From Phycisphaerales bacterium (lineage in GTDB: Bacteria; Planctomycetota; Phycisphaerae; UBA1845; UTPLA1), in the NCBI GenBank assembly GCA_020639075.1, contig JACKHI010000001.1:558001-622000 (forward strand): a stretch of 64,000 nucleotides of DNA, in the 5' to 3' direction. The notes under the pieces are model-generated. The model worked only from the letters and a program-made list of their open reading frames with translations. It searched no databases and was not told the DNA's origin. Below are positions 8,651 to 17,005 of the stretch, in pieces (position 1 is the first letter of the stretch; each line of letters opens with the position of its first letter). A program made the position numbers and the translations under genes.

Positions 8651-10069
8651 ATGGCCCATCGGATTATTGCGCTGACAGCGTTCTTTATCACGTCGTTCGC
8701 CGTCGCCGAGACGCCGTTCGAAGATATCTCCTATCCCGCAGCCGTTCGAAAAGCGCAAGCGGAAAGCAAAGTCGTCATGATCGACTTCTACACGACCTGG
8801 TGCCCCCCATGCAAAATGCTCGACTCTCGCACCTGGCCCAACGCGGATGTGCAGAAATGGCTCGCCAAACACGCCGTCAGCATCAAAGTCGATGCCGAAG
8901 CCAGCAAGGAATTCGCGGATCGATTCAAGGTTCGCGCCTATCCGACGATTGTCTTCGTCAGGCCCGATGGCACCGTTCTGGATCGCCTCGTGGGGTTTCA
9001 CAACCCGACGAATTTCATCGAGGCCGCCGAGGGCGTGCTGTCCGGCAAGGATGCCATCGCGCGCGCACGCGAAGCCTTCCAGGCCGGCGACATGAACGAC
9101 CCGTCGCGACGGGATGACTTCGCGAGGAAGCTCGTGGATTACGGCGACTTCCAGGAGGCGCTCAAGCATTACCTCTGGTGCTTCGATCATGGCGAACAGT
9201 ATCAGCGAAGCTACAGCGGCGTCCGCGTCTCCTTTCTGCTCAGCAACATCAAGAACCTTGCGGATACCTATCCGCCCGCCATGGCAGCACTGAAGGATCG
9301 TCGTGATGCGTGCGAGAAGAAGATCCGCGACTTCGTCGCCGGAGAAAAGCTCGAACGAAAAAAAAGCAAGGAAAAGGGCCTCCTGGGTTTCCTCGGCCGA
9401 GTCGGCGGCATTGAACTGCCGCCGATATTCGATGTCACCGGCGATCTCGCCGCCCTGAACAACACGCTCGGCGACGGCGCACGAACGATCAACGTCTACG
9501 ACGAACTCAAGGCGTGCGATCGCAAGGCCAGCGGCACGGCCCGCAAAGCCATGTTCCACTGGATCGCAGACGACTTGCTCGAAGCACGCCGCTACAAGGA
9601 CTACGTTGAAGACGGCGATCCTGTCCATTCGTGCACGCTTCAGTTTGAGGTCTTCGAATTCACCAAGTCGCAATTGGGAGGCGAAGACAAAGATACGATG
9701 AAGATGGTGCTCGAACACACGAGAACGAGCGCCATCAGCGACGCCGGCTCGGGCTATGAAGCCTGCGTCGGTGCGAACCGTTTGGATCTGGCGAATCAGA
9801 TCAAAGATGGGCTGATCGGATTCGAGGCGTCCTTCTTCGCCTTCGATACGCTGATCTCCGGCGCCGTCCGCGCGGGTCGCTTTGACCTCCTCCAGGCATT
9901 GAGCGACGAGGCTCAAACCAAACTCGGCGCCGAGGATGCGAGCCGAATCGCGGCATCCGTCAACGACTATCTCGCCACGCCTGAAGCGAAGGCCGCCCTG
10001 ATGAAACACCGTCAACAGCCGGGGCCTGTGGCCGATGTCGCTTCTGAAGAACCCGGCGACGCCCCCTGA
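8651..10069 (+). CDS. Secreted thioredoxin-fold protein with a long helical C-terminus
   Basis: An N-terminal signal peptide (hydrophobic residues 5-18, likely cut after AVAE) is followed by a thioredoxin domain with the redox motif WCPPC at residues 50-54 and the cis-proline AYPT near 96-99. The CPPC pair matches reductants of the DsbD-gamma/TlpA kind. The remaining 330 residues are alpha-helical, TPR-like in places, and contain a lysine-rich charged stretch near 240; no family was recognised. ATG 8651 is preferred to a TTG six bases upstream because it opens directly into the signal peptide. The 3' end is upstream of and close to the AAA ATPase start at 10104, suggesting one transcript. A periplasmic disulfide reductase or chaperone is likely. 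Confidence 0.7.
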   Translation: MAHRIIALTAFFITSFAVAETPFEDISYPAAVRKAQAESKVVMIDFYTTWCPPCKMLDSRTWPNADVQKWLAKHAVSIKVDAEASKEFADRFKVRAYPTIVFVRPDGTVLDRLVGFHNPTNFIEAAEGVLSGKDAIARAREAFQAGDMNDPSRRDDFARKLVDYGDFQEALKHYLWCFDHGEQYQRSYSGVRVSFLLSNIKNLADTYPPAMAALKDRRDACEKKIRDFVAGEKLERKKSKEKGLLGFLGRVGGIELPPIFDVTGDLAALNNTLGDGARTINVYDELKACDRKASGTARKAMFHWIADDLLEARRYKDYVEDGDPVHSCTLQFEVFEFTKSQLGGEDKDTMKMVLEHTRTSAISDAGSGYEACVGANRLDLANQIKDGLIGFEASFFAFDTLISGAVRAGRFDLLQALSDEAQTKLGAEDASRIAASVNDYLATPEAKAALMKHRQQPGPVADVASEEPGDAP

Positions 10070-10103
10070 ATCATCCGCTAACGCCTGCTACAATGCCCCT
10101 ACC

Positions 10104-11531
10104 ATGACAACGACCGCCCACGCCATCGATAGATCCGCTGCGCCCAAGACCCTAGGCGAACTCCGCGCCAGCGGCTGGAAATCCAAGTCCGTTAAACAGG
10201 AACTCCACGACAACCTGCTAAGAAAACTCGCGGCGCACGACGAACTCTTCCCCGGCATCATCGGCTACGACGACACGGTCATTCCCGAAATCTGCCTCGC
10301 CATCCTGTCGAAGCACGACATGCTCTTCATGGGCGAGAAGGGCCAGGCAAAGAGCCGACTCATGCGAGGCCTCGTCCGCCTGCTCGATCCCGAAATTCCC
10401 TACGTCGCCGGCTGCGAACTCCATGACGACCCGTTCGCGCCCATCACGCGCGACGCAAAGCGCATCATCGCTGCCGAGGGCGACGCCACGCCCATCGCCT
10501 GGTGGAAACGCGAGGATCGCTACGCCGAACGACTCAGCCCCGGTACCAAGTTCGCCGACGTGATCGGCGAAATCGATCCCGCCAAGCTCGCCGCCGGCAC
10601 CAGCATGAGCACGGAAGAAGCCCTCCACTTCGGTCTCATCCCGCGCATGCATCGCGGCATTTTCGCCATGAACGAAGTTCCCGAGTTGGACGAACTCGTG
10701 CAAGTGGGGCTCTTCAACATCCTCGAAGAGCGCGACGTGCAGATTCGCGGCTTCCCGATCCGATTCGACCTCGACGTCGTCATTCTGTTCAGCGCCAACC
10801 CGTCGACCTACAACCGCAGCGGCAAAGTGATCCCGCAGTTGAAGGACCGCATCGGGTCACTGATCCGCACGCACTATCCTGCCGAGCGTGAGACGGGCAT
10901 CGCCATCATGGAGCAGGAGGCGGACATCGATCTGGACGGCGATTTTCCCGTCCGCGTACCGCTGTTCATGAAGGAGATCTGCGAGCAGATCACGATCGAG
11001 GCCCGCAAGAGCGACTTCATCGATATCCAATCCGGCGTGTCGGCGAGGTTCAGCATTTCGAACTATCGCACGATGATCGCCAGCGCCCGCCGCCGCGCCG
11101 CGGTGCTGGGCGAACCGCACGCGATCCCGCGCATCAGCGATTTGGCTCACATCGTGTCGTCATCGATGGGGAAGCTCGAACTCGACATGATGAGCAGCCA
11201 TCAGATGAGCGAGCAACAGATCATCGACGCCGTCATCGTCGCAGCCATCCGCAAGGTCTTCGATGAGTATTGCGACAAGCACGGCTTCGAGGAAATTGCC
11301 GACATCTTCGGCAAGGGCGTCACGATCGAAGTGGGCGACCTGCTGCCGAGTAGCGCCTACGAAGAACGCATGAGCCGCGTGCCGCCGGCGTGGGAAAAGG
11401 CCTTCGAAATCAACCCGTCGCACGACCCCGCCATGCGCGCCTGCTGCGTCGAATTCGTTTTGGCGGGGCTCTACGCCAACGAGAAGATCTCAAGAACCAC
11501 GCGCCACGGCCGCGTCGAATACGAGACGTGA
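10104..11531 (+). CDS. MoxR/ChlI-type AAA+ ATPase (magnesium-chelatase subunit I-like)
   Basis: A 475-residue AAA+ protein. Walker A is GEKGQAKS near residue 76, the pre-sensor helix carries IFAMNEVPELD as Walker B, and FSANPSTYN is the sensor-1 region. The C-terminal lid contains SGVSARFSISNYRTMIA. Relatives work as chaperone-like remodellers together with a von Willebrand factor A (VWA) partner that carries the MIDAS metal site. No VWA gene follows here: downstream is only an intergenic hairpin region and a convergent zinc-ribbon gene, so its partner must lie elsewhere. The first in-frame ATG, at 10035, overlaps the upstream gene, so ATG 10104 is used. Confidence 0.8.
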   Translation: MTTTAHAIDRSAAPKTLGELRASGWKSKSVKQELHDNLLRKLAAHDELFPGIIGYDDTVIPEICLAILSKHDMLFMGEKGQAKSRLMRGLVRLLDPEIPYVAGCELHDDPFAPITRDAKRIIAAEGDATPIAWWKREDRYAERLSPGTKFADVIGEIDPAKLAAGTSMSTEEALHFGLIPRMHRGIFAMNEVPELDELVQVGLFNILEERDVQIRGFPIRFDLDVVILFSANPSTYNRSGKVIPQLKDRIGSLIRTHYPAERETGIAIMEQEADIDLDGDFPVRVPLFMKEICEQITIEARKSDFIDIQSGVSARFSISNYRTMIASARRRAAVLGEPHAIPRISDLAHIVSSSMGKLELDMMSSHQMSEQQIIDAVIVAAIRKVFDEYCDKHGFEEIADIFGKGVTIEVGDLLPSSAYEERMSRVPPAWEKAFEINPSHDPAMRACCVEFVLAGLYANEKISRTTRHGRVEYET

Positions 11532-11543
11532 AAGCACGTGCCA

Positions 11544-11598
11544 CTGGGTGCTGGTCACCCAGTCTCGGGTGCCATGCTTGCCCTCCAAGGCAAGCATG
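11544..11598. repeat. Two palindromes, one of the CATGCTTGCC hairpin family
   Basis: CTGGGTG (11544-11550) pairs with CACCCAG (11556-11562). CATGCTTGCC (11573-11582) pairs perfectly over 10 bp with GGCAAGCATG (11589-11598) around the loop CTCCAA. The second palindrome recurs at 22156-22181 and 22241-22266. Located after the AAA ATPase stop, it may serve as terminator between convergent genes. Confidence 0.7.
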
Positions 11599-11721
11599 CG
11601 GCGGCGAGATTGTGTAGATTTGGCCCTGTGCCCAGCGATAATAACCCCGACTGTCAAATCGGCACCAGCATACGTCAACATACTTCGACGTTTCGGGCAA
11701 TGAGAAGACACCGGACGCCAT

Positions 11722-12447
11722 CTATGGCGGATACTGAACAGCAAGCCAATTCCCGGCACAGCGTTCGACGACGGCGACTGGGCACTTTGTCGGCTTTCCG
11801 TGTATGAATCCGTATTCGTCAACGAGTGCGTGCCCCGTAGAGAACAATATTTCGCCATCAATATCGTGGATCTGAACACGGTAAAGACCAATCCAGATGT
11901 AACCGCTCGGCGGGTTCGCTCCTGCGTTGATCTTCGTCCGCATGTGATCAAATGCGGTCCGACTCAGCGCAAATCGGGCATGCAGCGGCCAGTTCCAGAG
12001 CCCTAATGATACGATCAGACAGACACAGAGCGGGAGCACGCACCATCGCCGCTTTCCGCGCCGGCTCGATGTCCCCAGATCCAAAGACGCCCGATTCGCG
12101 TCGCGACGACACGCTAGACAACGCAATACGTACTCCCCAACCGTGTAGGCGCCCAGCATGAACAAGAGCGGGTAAATCATGCTGTTGATTAATTCGTTGC
12201 CCGGTACACTTGCCTCATTGACGAGATAGTACGACCCCGAGATCAGCGGCACAATCGACCATAAAGACGGCGCCCGCGCCCACCTTCGCCAACGAGGACG
12301 CTTACCATCGCATTCGAATGTGCTCGGATCCCCAGAATCAAACGCACGCCCACACTCCGGGCACATTCCATCCGACAGCCCTCGCAGTGAATAGCCGCAG
12401 TCCATGCAACTCGCATCGACACTGATCATATGACAGTCAGACTTCAT
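11722..12447 (-). CDS. Zinc-ribbon membrane protein, paralog A
   Basis: A 241-residue protein. A zinc ribbon near the N-terminus has cysteines at 14, 17, 29 and 32 in C-M-D-C-G-Y-S-L-R-G ... C-P-E-C-G-R. Two hydrophobic spans follow (APSLWSIVPLISGSYYLVN and INSMIYPLLFMLGAYT), then a third near CVLPLCVCLIVSLGLW, and a soluble end with SGYIWIGLYRVQIHDIDGE. The motif N-W-P-L-x-A-R-F-A-L-S-R is shared with paralogs B and C. ATG 12447 has a GAGGACAGGTG ribosome-binding site; ATG 12429 is the alternative. The upstream DNA (12490-12735) is a copy of DNA upstream of paralog C. Function unknown; this ribbon is widespread in planctomycetes. Confidence 0.75.
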   Translation of the reverse strand: MKSDCHMISVDASCMDCGYSLRGLSDGMCPECGRAFDSGDPSTFECDGKRPRWRRWARAPSLWSIVPLISGSYYLVNEASVPGNELINSMIYPLLFMLGAYTVGEYVLRCLACRRDANRASLDLGTSSRRGKRRWCVLPLCVCLIVSLGLWNWPLHARFALSRTAFDHMRTKINAGANPPSGYIWIGLYRVQIHDIDGEILFSTGHALVDEYGFIHGKPTKCPVAVVERCAGNWLAVQYPP

Positions 12448-12489
12448 CACCTGTCCTCGATCAGCAACACGTGATCGTGTCGATCCGAG

Positions 12490-12538
12490 CCGCGACCGTA
12501 AGGGAGTCCGGTCGCGCGATGCCCGACACGCGCACTTA
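12490..12538 (-). repeat. 49-bp block with an 8-bp hairpin, copy 1
   Basis: This block is identical over 49 bases to 14221-14269. It contains the stem CGCGACCG (12491-12498) / CGGTCGCG (12509-12516) with a 10-base loop. It sits directly upstream of paralog A, as copy 2 does for paralog C. Confidence 0.85.
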
Positions 12539-12633
12539 CAATGCATCTGACAATTGCCGCTGTCGCTGAACTTCGAACGCTCTCAATTGCATCCAAGGCG
12601 CCCGCCAAACCGAACACCCCCATACCAAATCCC

Positions 12634-12735
12634 TCACGGTCGTGGTTCGGATCGTGACTTTCGCTCCGACAACGCCCAGCCCAGCACAAACGCCACAATA
12701 CTCCCCAAAGGTATGTACGACGGCCAGGCAATCAT
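12634..12735 (-). pseudogene. Relic of the 3' end of the sodium:solute symporter gene
   Basis: Read on the minus strand, 33 codons give IAWPSYIPLGSIVAFVLGW then ALSERKSRSEPRP and a stop. This matches the C-terminus of the symporter at 14365 (IAWPWYIPLGSVVAFVLGW and LSEREPRSEPRP) with a few substitutions. Upstream of 12735 the similarity stops, so only the last transmembrane helix and tail remain, and no initiation signal precedes them. It was left by a tandem duplication that also carried the intergenic hairpin. It could in principle be translated as a tiny membrane peptide from its own ATG, but I regard it as a relic. Confidence 0.8.
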
Positions 12736-12776
12736 CAGTCCTTTCACGATCTTCGCACAACATGCCGCGATTGCGC

Positions 12777-13493
12777 CTAGTTGAACCGCTTGTGAACCAC
12801 ATACCAATCACCCGCGACGTGCTCCCCAACGCTCAATTCTCCCTCGACGCGTGTCCCCTTCCCGAATCCCCCTTCGCCCATCAGGCTCGTTTGCCCCGTA
12901 ACGTAATAGATGTATCGGCCTTCCCGCCGAATCTCGACGTGAAACAGCCCGATCCATCGCCTGCCCGCCGGTAGCGTGACAGCGCCGTCCAACTGCGTCT
13001 GCGCTACTTCGAACGCCGCACGACTCAACGCAAAACGCATCCGCAATGGCCAGTTCACGACGCACAGCGAAATCGCGGACGCAACGGCGATCGGCAATAC
13101 CACCCAACGCCATCGACCGTATCGTCGCCGAGGCCGATCCAACGACGCCCGCTCGGCATCCCGCCGACATGCCGACCATCGCCACGCAAAATCCGCGACG
13201 CCGTACACCATGAACGCTACATAGAAGACGATCAAGAAACAGGCCGAGAGACTTCGCCCCGGCACGCTGACTTCGTTCAGGAACCAAAGCGACAACACGA
13301 CGATCGGCAGAATCGTTCGCAACGTCGGCGGTCGCGCCCATCTGCGCCACGAGTAGACGCCCTCCCAAAGCTGGTACGACGTTTCATCACCCGGAATGAA
13401 CGCTCGACCACACTCCACGCAGACGCTGTCGCTGAGGCCCCGGAGCGCGTAGCCACAATCGATGCAAGTTGCGTTGTCGGGAACACTTGCCAA
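12777..13493 (-). CDS. Zinc-ribbon membrane protein, paralog B
   Basis: A 238-residue relative of paralog A. The ribbon cysteines are at 10, 13, 25 and 28 (C-I-D-C-G-Y-A-L-R-G ... C-V-E-C-G-R). Membrane spans lie around TLRTILPIVVLSLWFLNE, ACFLIVFYVAFMVYGV and WVVLPIAVASAISLC, and the end carries RRWIGLFHVEIRREGR. No ATG fits well: the TTG at 13493 lies one base after the stop of paralog C, with GGAGAG just upstream, and gives the same distance to the first cysteine as in A. ATGs at 13544 and 13556 would overlap paralog C by about 50-60 bases. Translational coupling to C is likely. Function unknown. Confidence 0.7.
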   Translation of the reverse strand: MASVPDNATCIDCGYALRGLSDSVCVECGRAFIPGDETSYQLWEGVYSWRRWARPPTLRTILPIVVLSLWFLNEVSVPGRSLSACFLIVFYVAFMVYGVADFAWRWSACRRDAERASLDRPRRRYGRWRWVVLPIAVASAISLCVVNWPLRMRFALSRAAFEVAQTQLDGAVTLPAGRRWIGLFHVEIRREGRYIYYVTGQTSLMGEGGFGKGTRVEGELSVGEHVAGDWYVVHKRFN

Positions 13494-13494
13494 A

Positions 13495-14181
13495 TCACTC
13501 TCCGGCCGTCCGAGCGCCGCTCGTTCGCGTCGTCGGATACACATCCCGATTCTCATAGGGATAACCGTAGGCCACGTACCAATCATCCATGACAGGATCC
13601 AAAGTGCGCAGCACCGGTGATTCGTACTCGCCCTGCAAGAACCCGCATCCCCTTCCGGAACTGGGATGTCCGCCGCCCGTGAAATACACAGTCTGCCCAT
13701 AGACCTGTCGAATCCAAACGCGATACAGGCCGACCCTGACTGTGTGCGTTGGGATGGCCCCGCCCTCTTCGATCTTCGATTGCATCGCGTTCATCGCCGA
13801 CCGACTTAACGCGAAACGCGCGTAAAGCGGCCAATTCTGGAATTTGATCGACACGATCATGAGGCAGCAAAGCGGAAGCACGGCCCAACGCCAGGATCGC
13901 CGCTGCGGTCGCTTGTCCTGATCCGCGGCGCGCCGCACAGCGCCATCCCAACACGCCATCACACGACGCAAATAGTCAATCAGGAAAAAGAGCCCGGCAA
14001 ACAGAGCCGGAATATCATAAAGAAAATCTGCGGTCCATTGATTCCCCGGCACACTTGCATCGTTCAATGCATACAACGTGATACCGACCGCCGGAACAAT
14101 CGTCCACAAAGAGGGCGCTTGTGCCAAACGCTTGTTGCGGTTCGCGACATCGTGTGATCGCTCGTTGTTGGGCGCTTCCAT
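13495..14181 (-). CDS. Membrane protein, paralog C (zinc ribbon lost)
   Basis: A 228-residue member of the same family as A and B. The shared core is visible in QAPSLWTIVPAVGITLYALN, the motif N-W-P-L-Y-A-R-F-A-L-S-R and VRVGLYRVWIRQVYGQ, but the N-terminus begins MEAPNNERSHDVANRNKR and has no cysteine ribbon. Either the ribbon was deleted here or it was gained by A and B. Three membrane spans are predicted by eye. ATG 14181 is used; the in-frame extension to 14277 translates the hairpin repeat and is not credible. First gene of the C-B pair; function unknown. Confidence 0.7.
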   Translation of the reverse strand: MEAPNNERSHDVANRNKRLAQAPSLWTIVPAVGITLYALNDASVPGNQWTADFLYDIPALFAGLFFLIDYLRRVMACWDGAVRRAADQDKRPQRRSWRWAVLPLCCLMIVSIKFQNWPLYARFALSRSAMNAMQSKIEEGGAIPTHTVRVGLYRVWIRQVYGQTVYFTGGGHPSSGRGCGFLQGEYESPVLRTLDPVMDDWYVAYGYPYENRDVYPTTRTSGARTAGE

Positions 14182-14220
14182 TGTCTGCACCCGATGATCA
14201 GCGTGCGCCAGCGTTCCGAA

Positions 14221-14269
14221 CCGCGACCGTAAGGGAGTCCGGTCGCGCGATGCCCGACACGCGCACTTA
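14221..14269 (-). repeat. 49-bp block with an 8-bp hairpin, copy 2
   Basis: Identical to 12490-12538. The stem is CGCGACCG (14222-14229) / CGGTCGCG (14240-14247). It lies between the symporter stop (14365) and paralog C (14181) and may act as a transcription attenuator or terminator of the symporter gene. Confidence 0.85.
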
Positions 14270-14364
14270 GGCTGCATCAGACAATTGCCGCCGCAGCTGA
14301 GCTTCGAACGCCCCCAGTCGCATCCAACGCGCTCGTCAAGCCGAACGTACTCAGACCAACTCCC

Positions 14365-16206
14365 TCACGGTCGTGGTTCGGATCGTGGCTCTCGCTCCGA
14401 CAACCCCCACCCCAGCACAAACGCCACAACACTTCCCAAAGGTATGTACCAAGGCCAGGCAATCGTCACGACTTTGAGCGAACCATTCGCATTCGTCGCC
14501 GGTCCCTGCCAATAGCCATATCGATTCAGCACAATCATTAACCCGACCGCCGCGAGCAGAATCAGCCCTTGCGCGCCGCGCGGCAACACCGATCGCGCCG
14601 ACACTCCCCTGAGTGTATACGCGATCCACGCCAACAAAATCAAACCGCCGCCGAGCGCGCACACCCACAGCGACCAGTCTCGATGCCACACCGCCGCGAA
14701 CACAAACAACACGCTCAAGGGCGCCGCCCACATATACCCGCGACCCGTAATGCGTAGCGGCAAAAAACCGAGGAAGAATCCGGCGAGGAGCGCACCGCCC
14801 GTGTACCCGATCATCGCGAGCCCGAGATCCAGAATCGACCCGTACTTCCCCTCCGCATACTGCGCGCCATACGCCATCACGCACAGCACAACACCCCACA
14901 ACAGAACGCACACGCGTCCCCATCGCACCGACGCCCGATGCTGCTCCGCCGACACGTCGACGGCATCGTGATCGACAACTCCCAGCGCCGACATCAACGT
15001 CTGGCTTAGCGCCGCCAGCACACTTGTCAGACTCGATATCGCCGCCGCCAGAATCGCCGCGATCACCAGCCCCTTCACGCCGACGGGGATCTCTCCGGAA
15101 TACACGATGAAAATCGGAAAGATGCGATTCCCGTTCTGCTCGTACAACGTCTTCGCCGCCCCGGTCAGCGTATGTTCAGGCGAGAGGTAGTACGCATACA
15201 GCCCCACGCCCACAAACGCCACAGTGAACGTCACAACCTGCCCGACGAAACTCGAGATCAACGCCCATCGCGCCTCGCGAATGCCCTTACAACAGAACAT
15301 CCGCTGCACGAACAACTGATCCGTCCCCAGGTAGTGCACGCTCGCCCATGTCACAGCGATGATGGCCGCGACCATCGTGTATGGCTCCGTCAGGACCTGC
15401 GGCCAGCGATGCTCCCAGTTGAAGAACGTGAACTTGCCCCACGCGCCGGAACCGTCGGTCGCATTCCAGCCGGTCCGTACCAACTCGCCGAATCCGCCCG
15501 GCAGCGCACACGCAATCGCAATCAGCGCTGCAATCGCACCGACGAGAAACAGGATGAACAGCAGCAGATCCGTCCAGATGACCGTCGTGATGCCGCCGAT
15601 CATCGTCCAGCCGATCGCCACGACTCCGATGAGTATGATCGCCCACGCGAGACCACTCAGCCCGACATGCGCCGTCATCCACGCGAATAGATCGTGCAGG
15701 ATCACTTCCAGAATCACGGCCGTCAGATACACGCGCGCCGACTGCCCCAGCACGCCGCCCAACGAAAAGAGCGCCGTCGTCATCCCGCGCACACGGCCGC
15801 CAAGTTTCCGGCCCATGTAGTCATAGGGGCTGTAGATCTCGCGTTCGTAATAAACGGGGATCAGCAGGTAACCCACGATGAACCGCGCAATTAGCGTGCC
15901 GAACACGCCGAGCGACAGATACGTGAAGTTCCCGCCCTTCGTGAACACGATGAATGGCACGACGACGAACGTCATCGCGCTGATTTCCGTCGCGATAATC
16001 GACCCGCTGACGGCGTACCATGGCAGCTTGCGACCGCCGAGAAAGAAGTCGCGCATCGTCGACTGCTTCCCCGCCATCCGCGCACCCAGCCACGTGCTGA
16101 ACGCGAGATAGCCGACGACGATCGACCAATCGACGAGACCGAACCCGCCGCCATCCGTGACGCCTGCCGCAAGCAGTAGCAGTCCGTTGCATTCCATCTT
16201 CGCCAT
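14365..16206 (-). CDS. Sodium:solute symporter (SSS/SLC5 family)
   Basis: A 613-residue permease with about 13-14 hydrophobic segments. Family landmarks include the first span followed by GKQSTMRDFFLGGRKLPW, the sodium-site helix SGSIIATEISAMTFVVVP, GRKLGGRVRGMTTALFSLGG and the late helix AAILAAAISSLTSVLAALSQ, which in SSS proteins carries the second sodium-site serines. Members co-transport sugars, amino acids, inositol or sialic acid with Na+; the substrate is not readable here. ATG 16206 or 16197 may start it. Its last 33 codons and following DNA were duplicated to 12490-12735. Confidence 0.85.
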   Translation of the reverse strand: MAKMECNGLLLLAAGVTDGGGFGLVDWSIVVGYLAFSTWLGARMAGKQSTMRDFFLGGRKLPWYAVSGSIIATEISAMTFVVVPFIVFTKGGNFTYLSLGVFGTLIARFIVGYLLIPVYYEREIYSPYDYMGRKLGGRVRGMTTALFSLGGVLGQSARVYLTAVILEVILHDLFAWMTAHVGLSGLAWAIILIGVVAIGWTMIGGITTVIWTDLLLFILFLVGAIAALIAIACALPGGFGELVRTGWNATDGSGAWGKFTFFNWEHRWPQVLTEPYTMVAAIIAVTWASVHYLGTDQLFVQRMFCCKGIREARWALISSFVGQVVTFTVAFVGVGLYAYYLSPEHTLTGAAKTLYEQNGNRIFPIFIVYSGEIPVGVKGLVIAAILAAAISSLTSVLAALSQTLMSALGVVDHDAVDVSAEQHRASVRWGRVCVLLWGVVLCVMAYGAQYAEGKYGSILDLGLAMIGYTGGALLAGFFLGFLPLRITGRGYMWAAPLSVLFVFAAVWHRDWSLWVCALGGGLILLAWIAYTLRGVSARSVLPRGAQGLILLAAVGLMIVLNRYGYWQGPATNANGSLKVVTIAWPWYIPLGSVVAFVLGWGLSEREPRSEPRP

Positions 16207-16327
16207 AATACTCGAATCGTCGCCGCCGCAACCCTGTCGCTCTGTCTGACGACCGGGGCAGGACCTGCTGCCGCATTCGGGGCAGGCGCGTTACCTGCCG
16301 CGCATGCAATGACTGAGCGCACAAGAA

Positions 16328-16368
16328 GACCGCGTACGCATCGCCGACAGGCACACACGTACGCGGTC
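16328..16368 (-). terminator. Hairpin terminator candidate after hpf
   Basis: GACCGCGTACG (16328-16338) pairs perfectly over 11 bp with CGTACGCGGTC (16358-16368). It lies 29 bases past the hpf stop on the minus strand and upstream of the symporter start. No strong T-run follows. Confidence 0.55.
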
Positions 16369-16396
16369 CAGATTCTAAGAGCTCACGAAGTGCGAT

Positions 16397-16714
16397 TTAG
16401 CGCGCTTCGAGTTTCCCCATCGTTCGCTCCAGCGCCCGACCGATCTTGTCGATCGCGCCGCTGAGCGCCTGGTTCAACGTCTCCGCATTTTCACTGACAG
16501 TCACCGGCTTCAAGCCGCGCGGTCGCGCCTCGATCACGCATCGAATATCATCCGGACTCGACTTCTTGCTGCTGTTGTCGTCGTGAAAATGCACTTCGAC
16601 ACGCGTCAGTTGCTTGTCGAACCGCTTCAAGGCGTCGGTAATCGTCGTATCGACGTATCGATTCAGCCGCTCGTCGCCCTTGATGTGATTGTCAGTGTTG
16701 ACCTGGATTTGCAT
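16397..16714 (-). CDS. hpf: Ribosome hibernation promoting factor, short form (HPF/RaiA family)
   Basis: A 105-residue protein of the S30AE family: it opens MQIQVNTDNHIKGDERLNRYV, then LTRVEVHFHDDNS and IEARPRGLKPVTVSENAETL, and closes with the helix ALSGAIDKIGRALERTMGK. Family members bind the decoding site of the 30S subunit in stationary phase and block translation. The lack of a C-terminal dimerisation domain marks it as the short form. A strong AGGAGG ribosome-binding site precedes the ATG. The neighbouring PEP carboxylase is transcribed in the same direction but is about 290 bases upstream with its own likely terminator. Confidence 0.85.
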   Translation of the reverse strand: MQIQVNTDNHIKGDERLNRYVDTTITDALKRFDKQLTRVEVHFHDDNSSKKSSPDDIRCVIEARPRGLKPVTVSENAETLNQALSGAIDKIGRALERTMGKLEAR

Positions 16715-16919
16715 GCGTTCTCCTCCTGGTCCAAAACGCCTCTCTTTTCAGCGACGCGCAAACGCCGCTGCCGTTACGACGGATTCTAGCCCCAGAACGG
16801 GCGTTCCGCTGCTAATCATTCATCGGTTCGGACCGTTTGGATTCACGCTCCAAAAAAAGCGCAATATTCAACCGGGACCTTTGTTCAGCTCGGCGGGTGC
16901 GTAACTCGCCTACGACCGT

Positions 16920-16938
16920 AAAAAAACCCCGCGCGCGG
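16920..16938 (-). terminator. Rho-independent terminator candidate after ppc
   Basis: On the minus strand CCGCGCGCGG (16938-16929) runs into GG and seven T residues (16926-16920). A second imperfect hairpin, CCATCCG (16981-16987) with CGGATGG (16998-17004), lies between it and the ppc stop. Confidence 0.6.
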
Positions 16939-17005
16939 ACCATGACCGACGAGGAGGACAACGTCCGCAATGCCCGAGGCCCATCCGCAGGCCACGACGG
17001 ATGGC

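Noticed and set aside
8606..10015. A 469-codon open frame antisense to the thioredoxin-fold gene
   Set aside because: The plus strand has a signal peptide and WCPPC motif; the antisense frame is explained by codon bias in GC-rich DNA and shows no domain.
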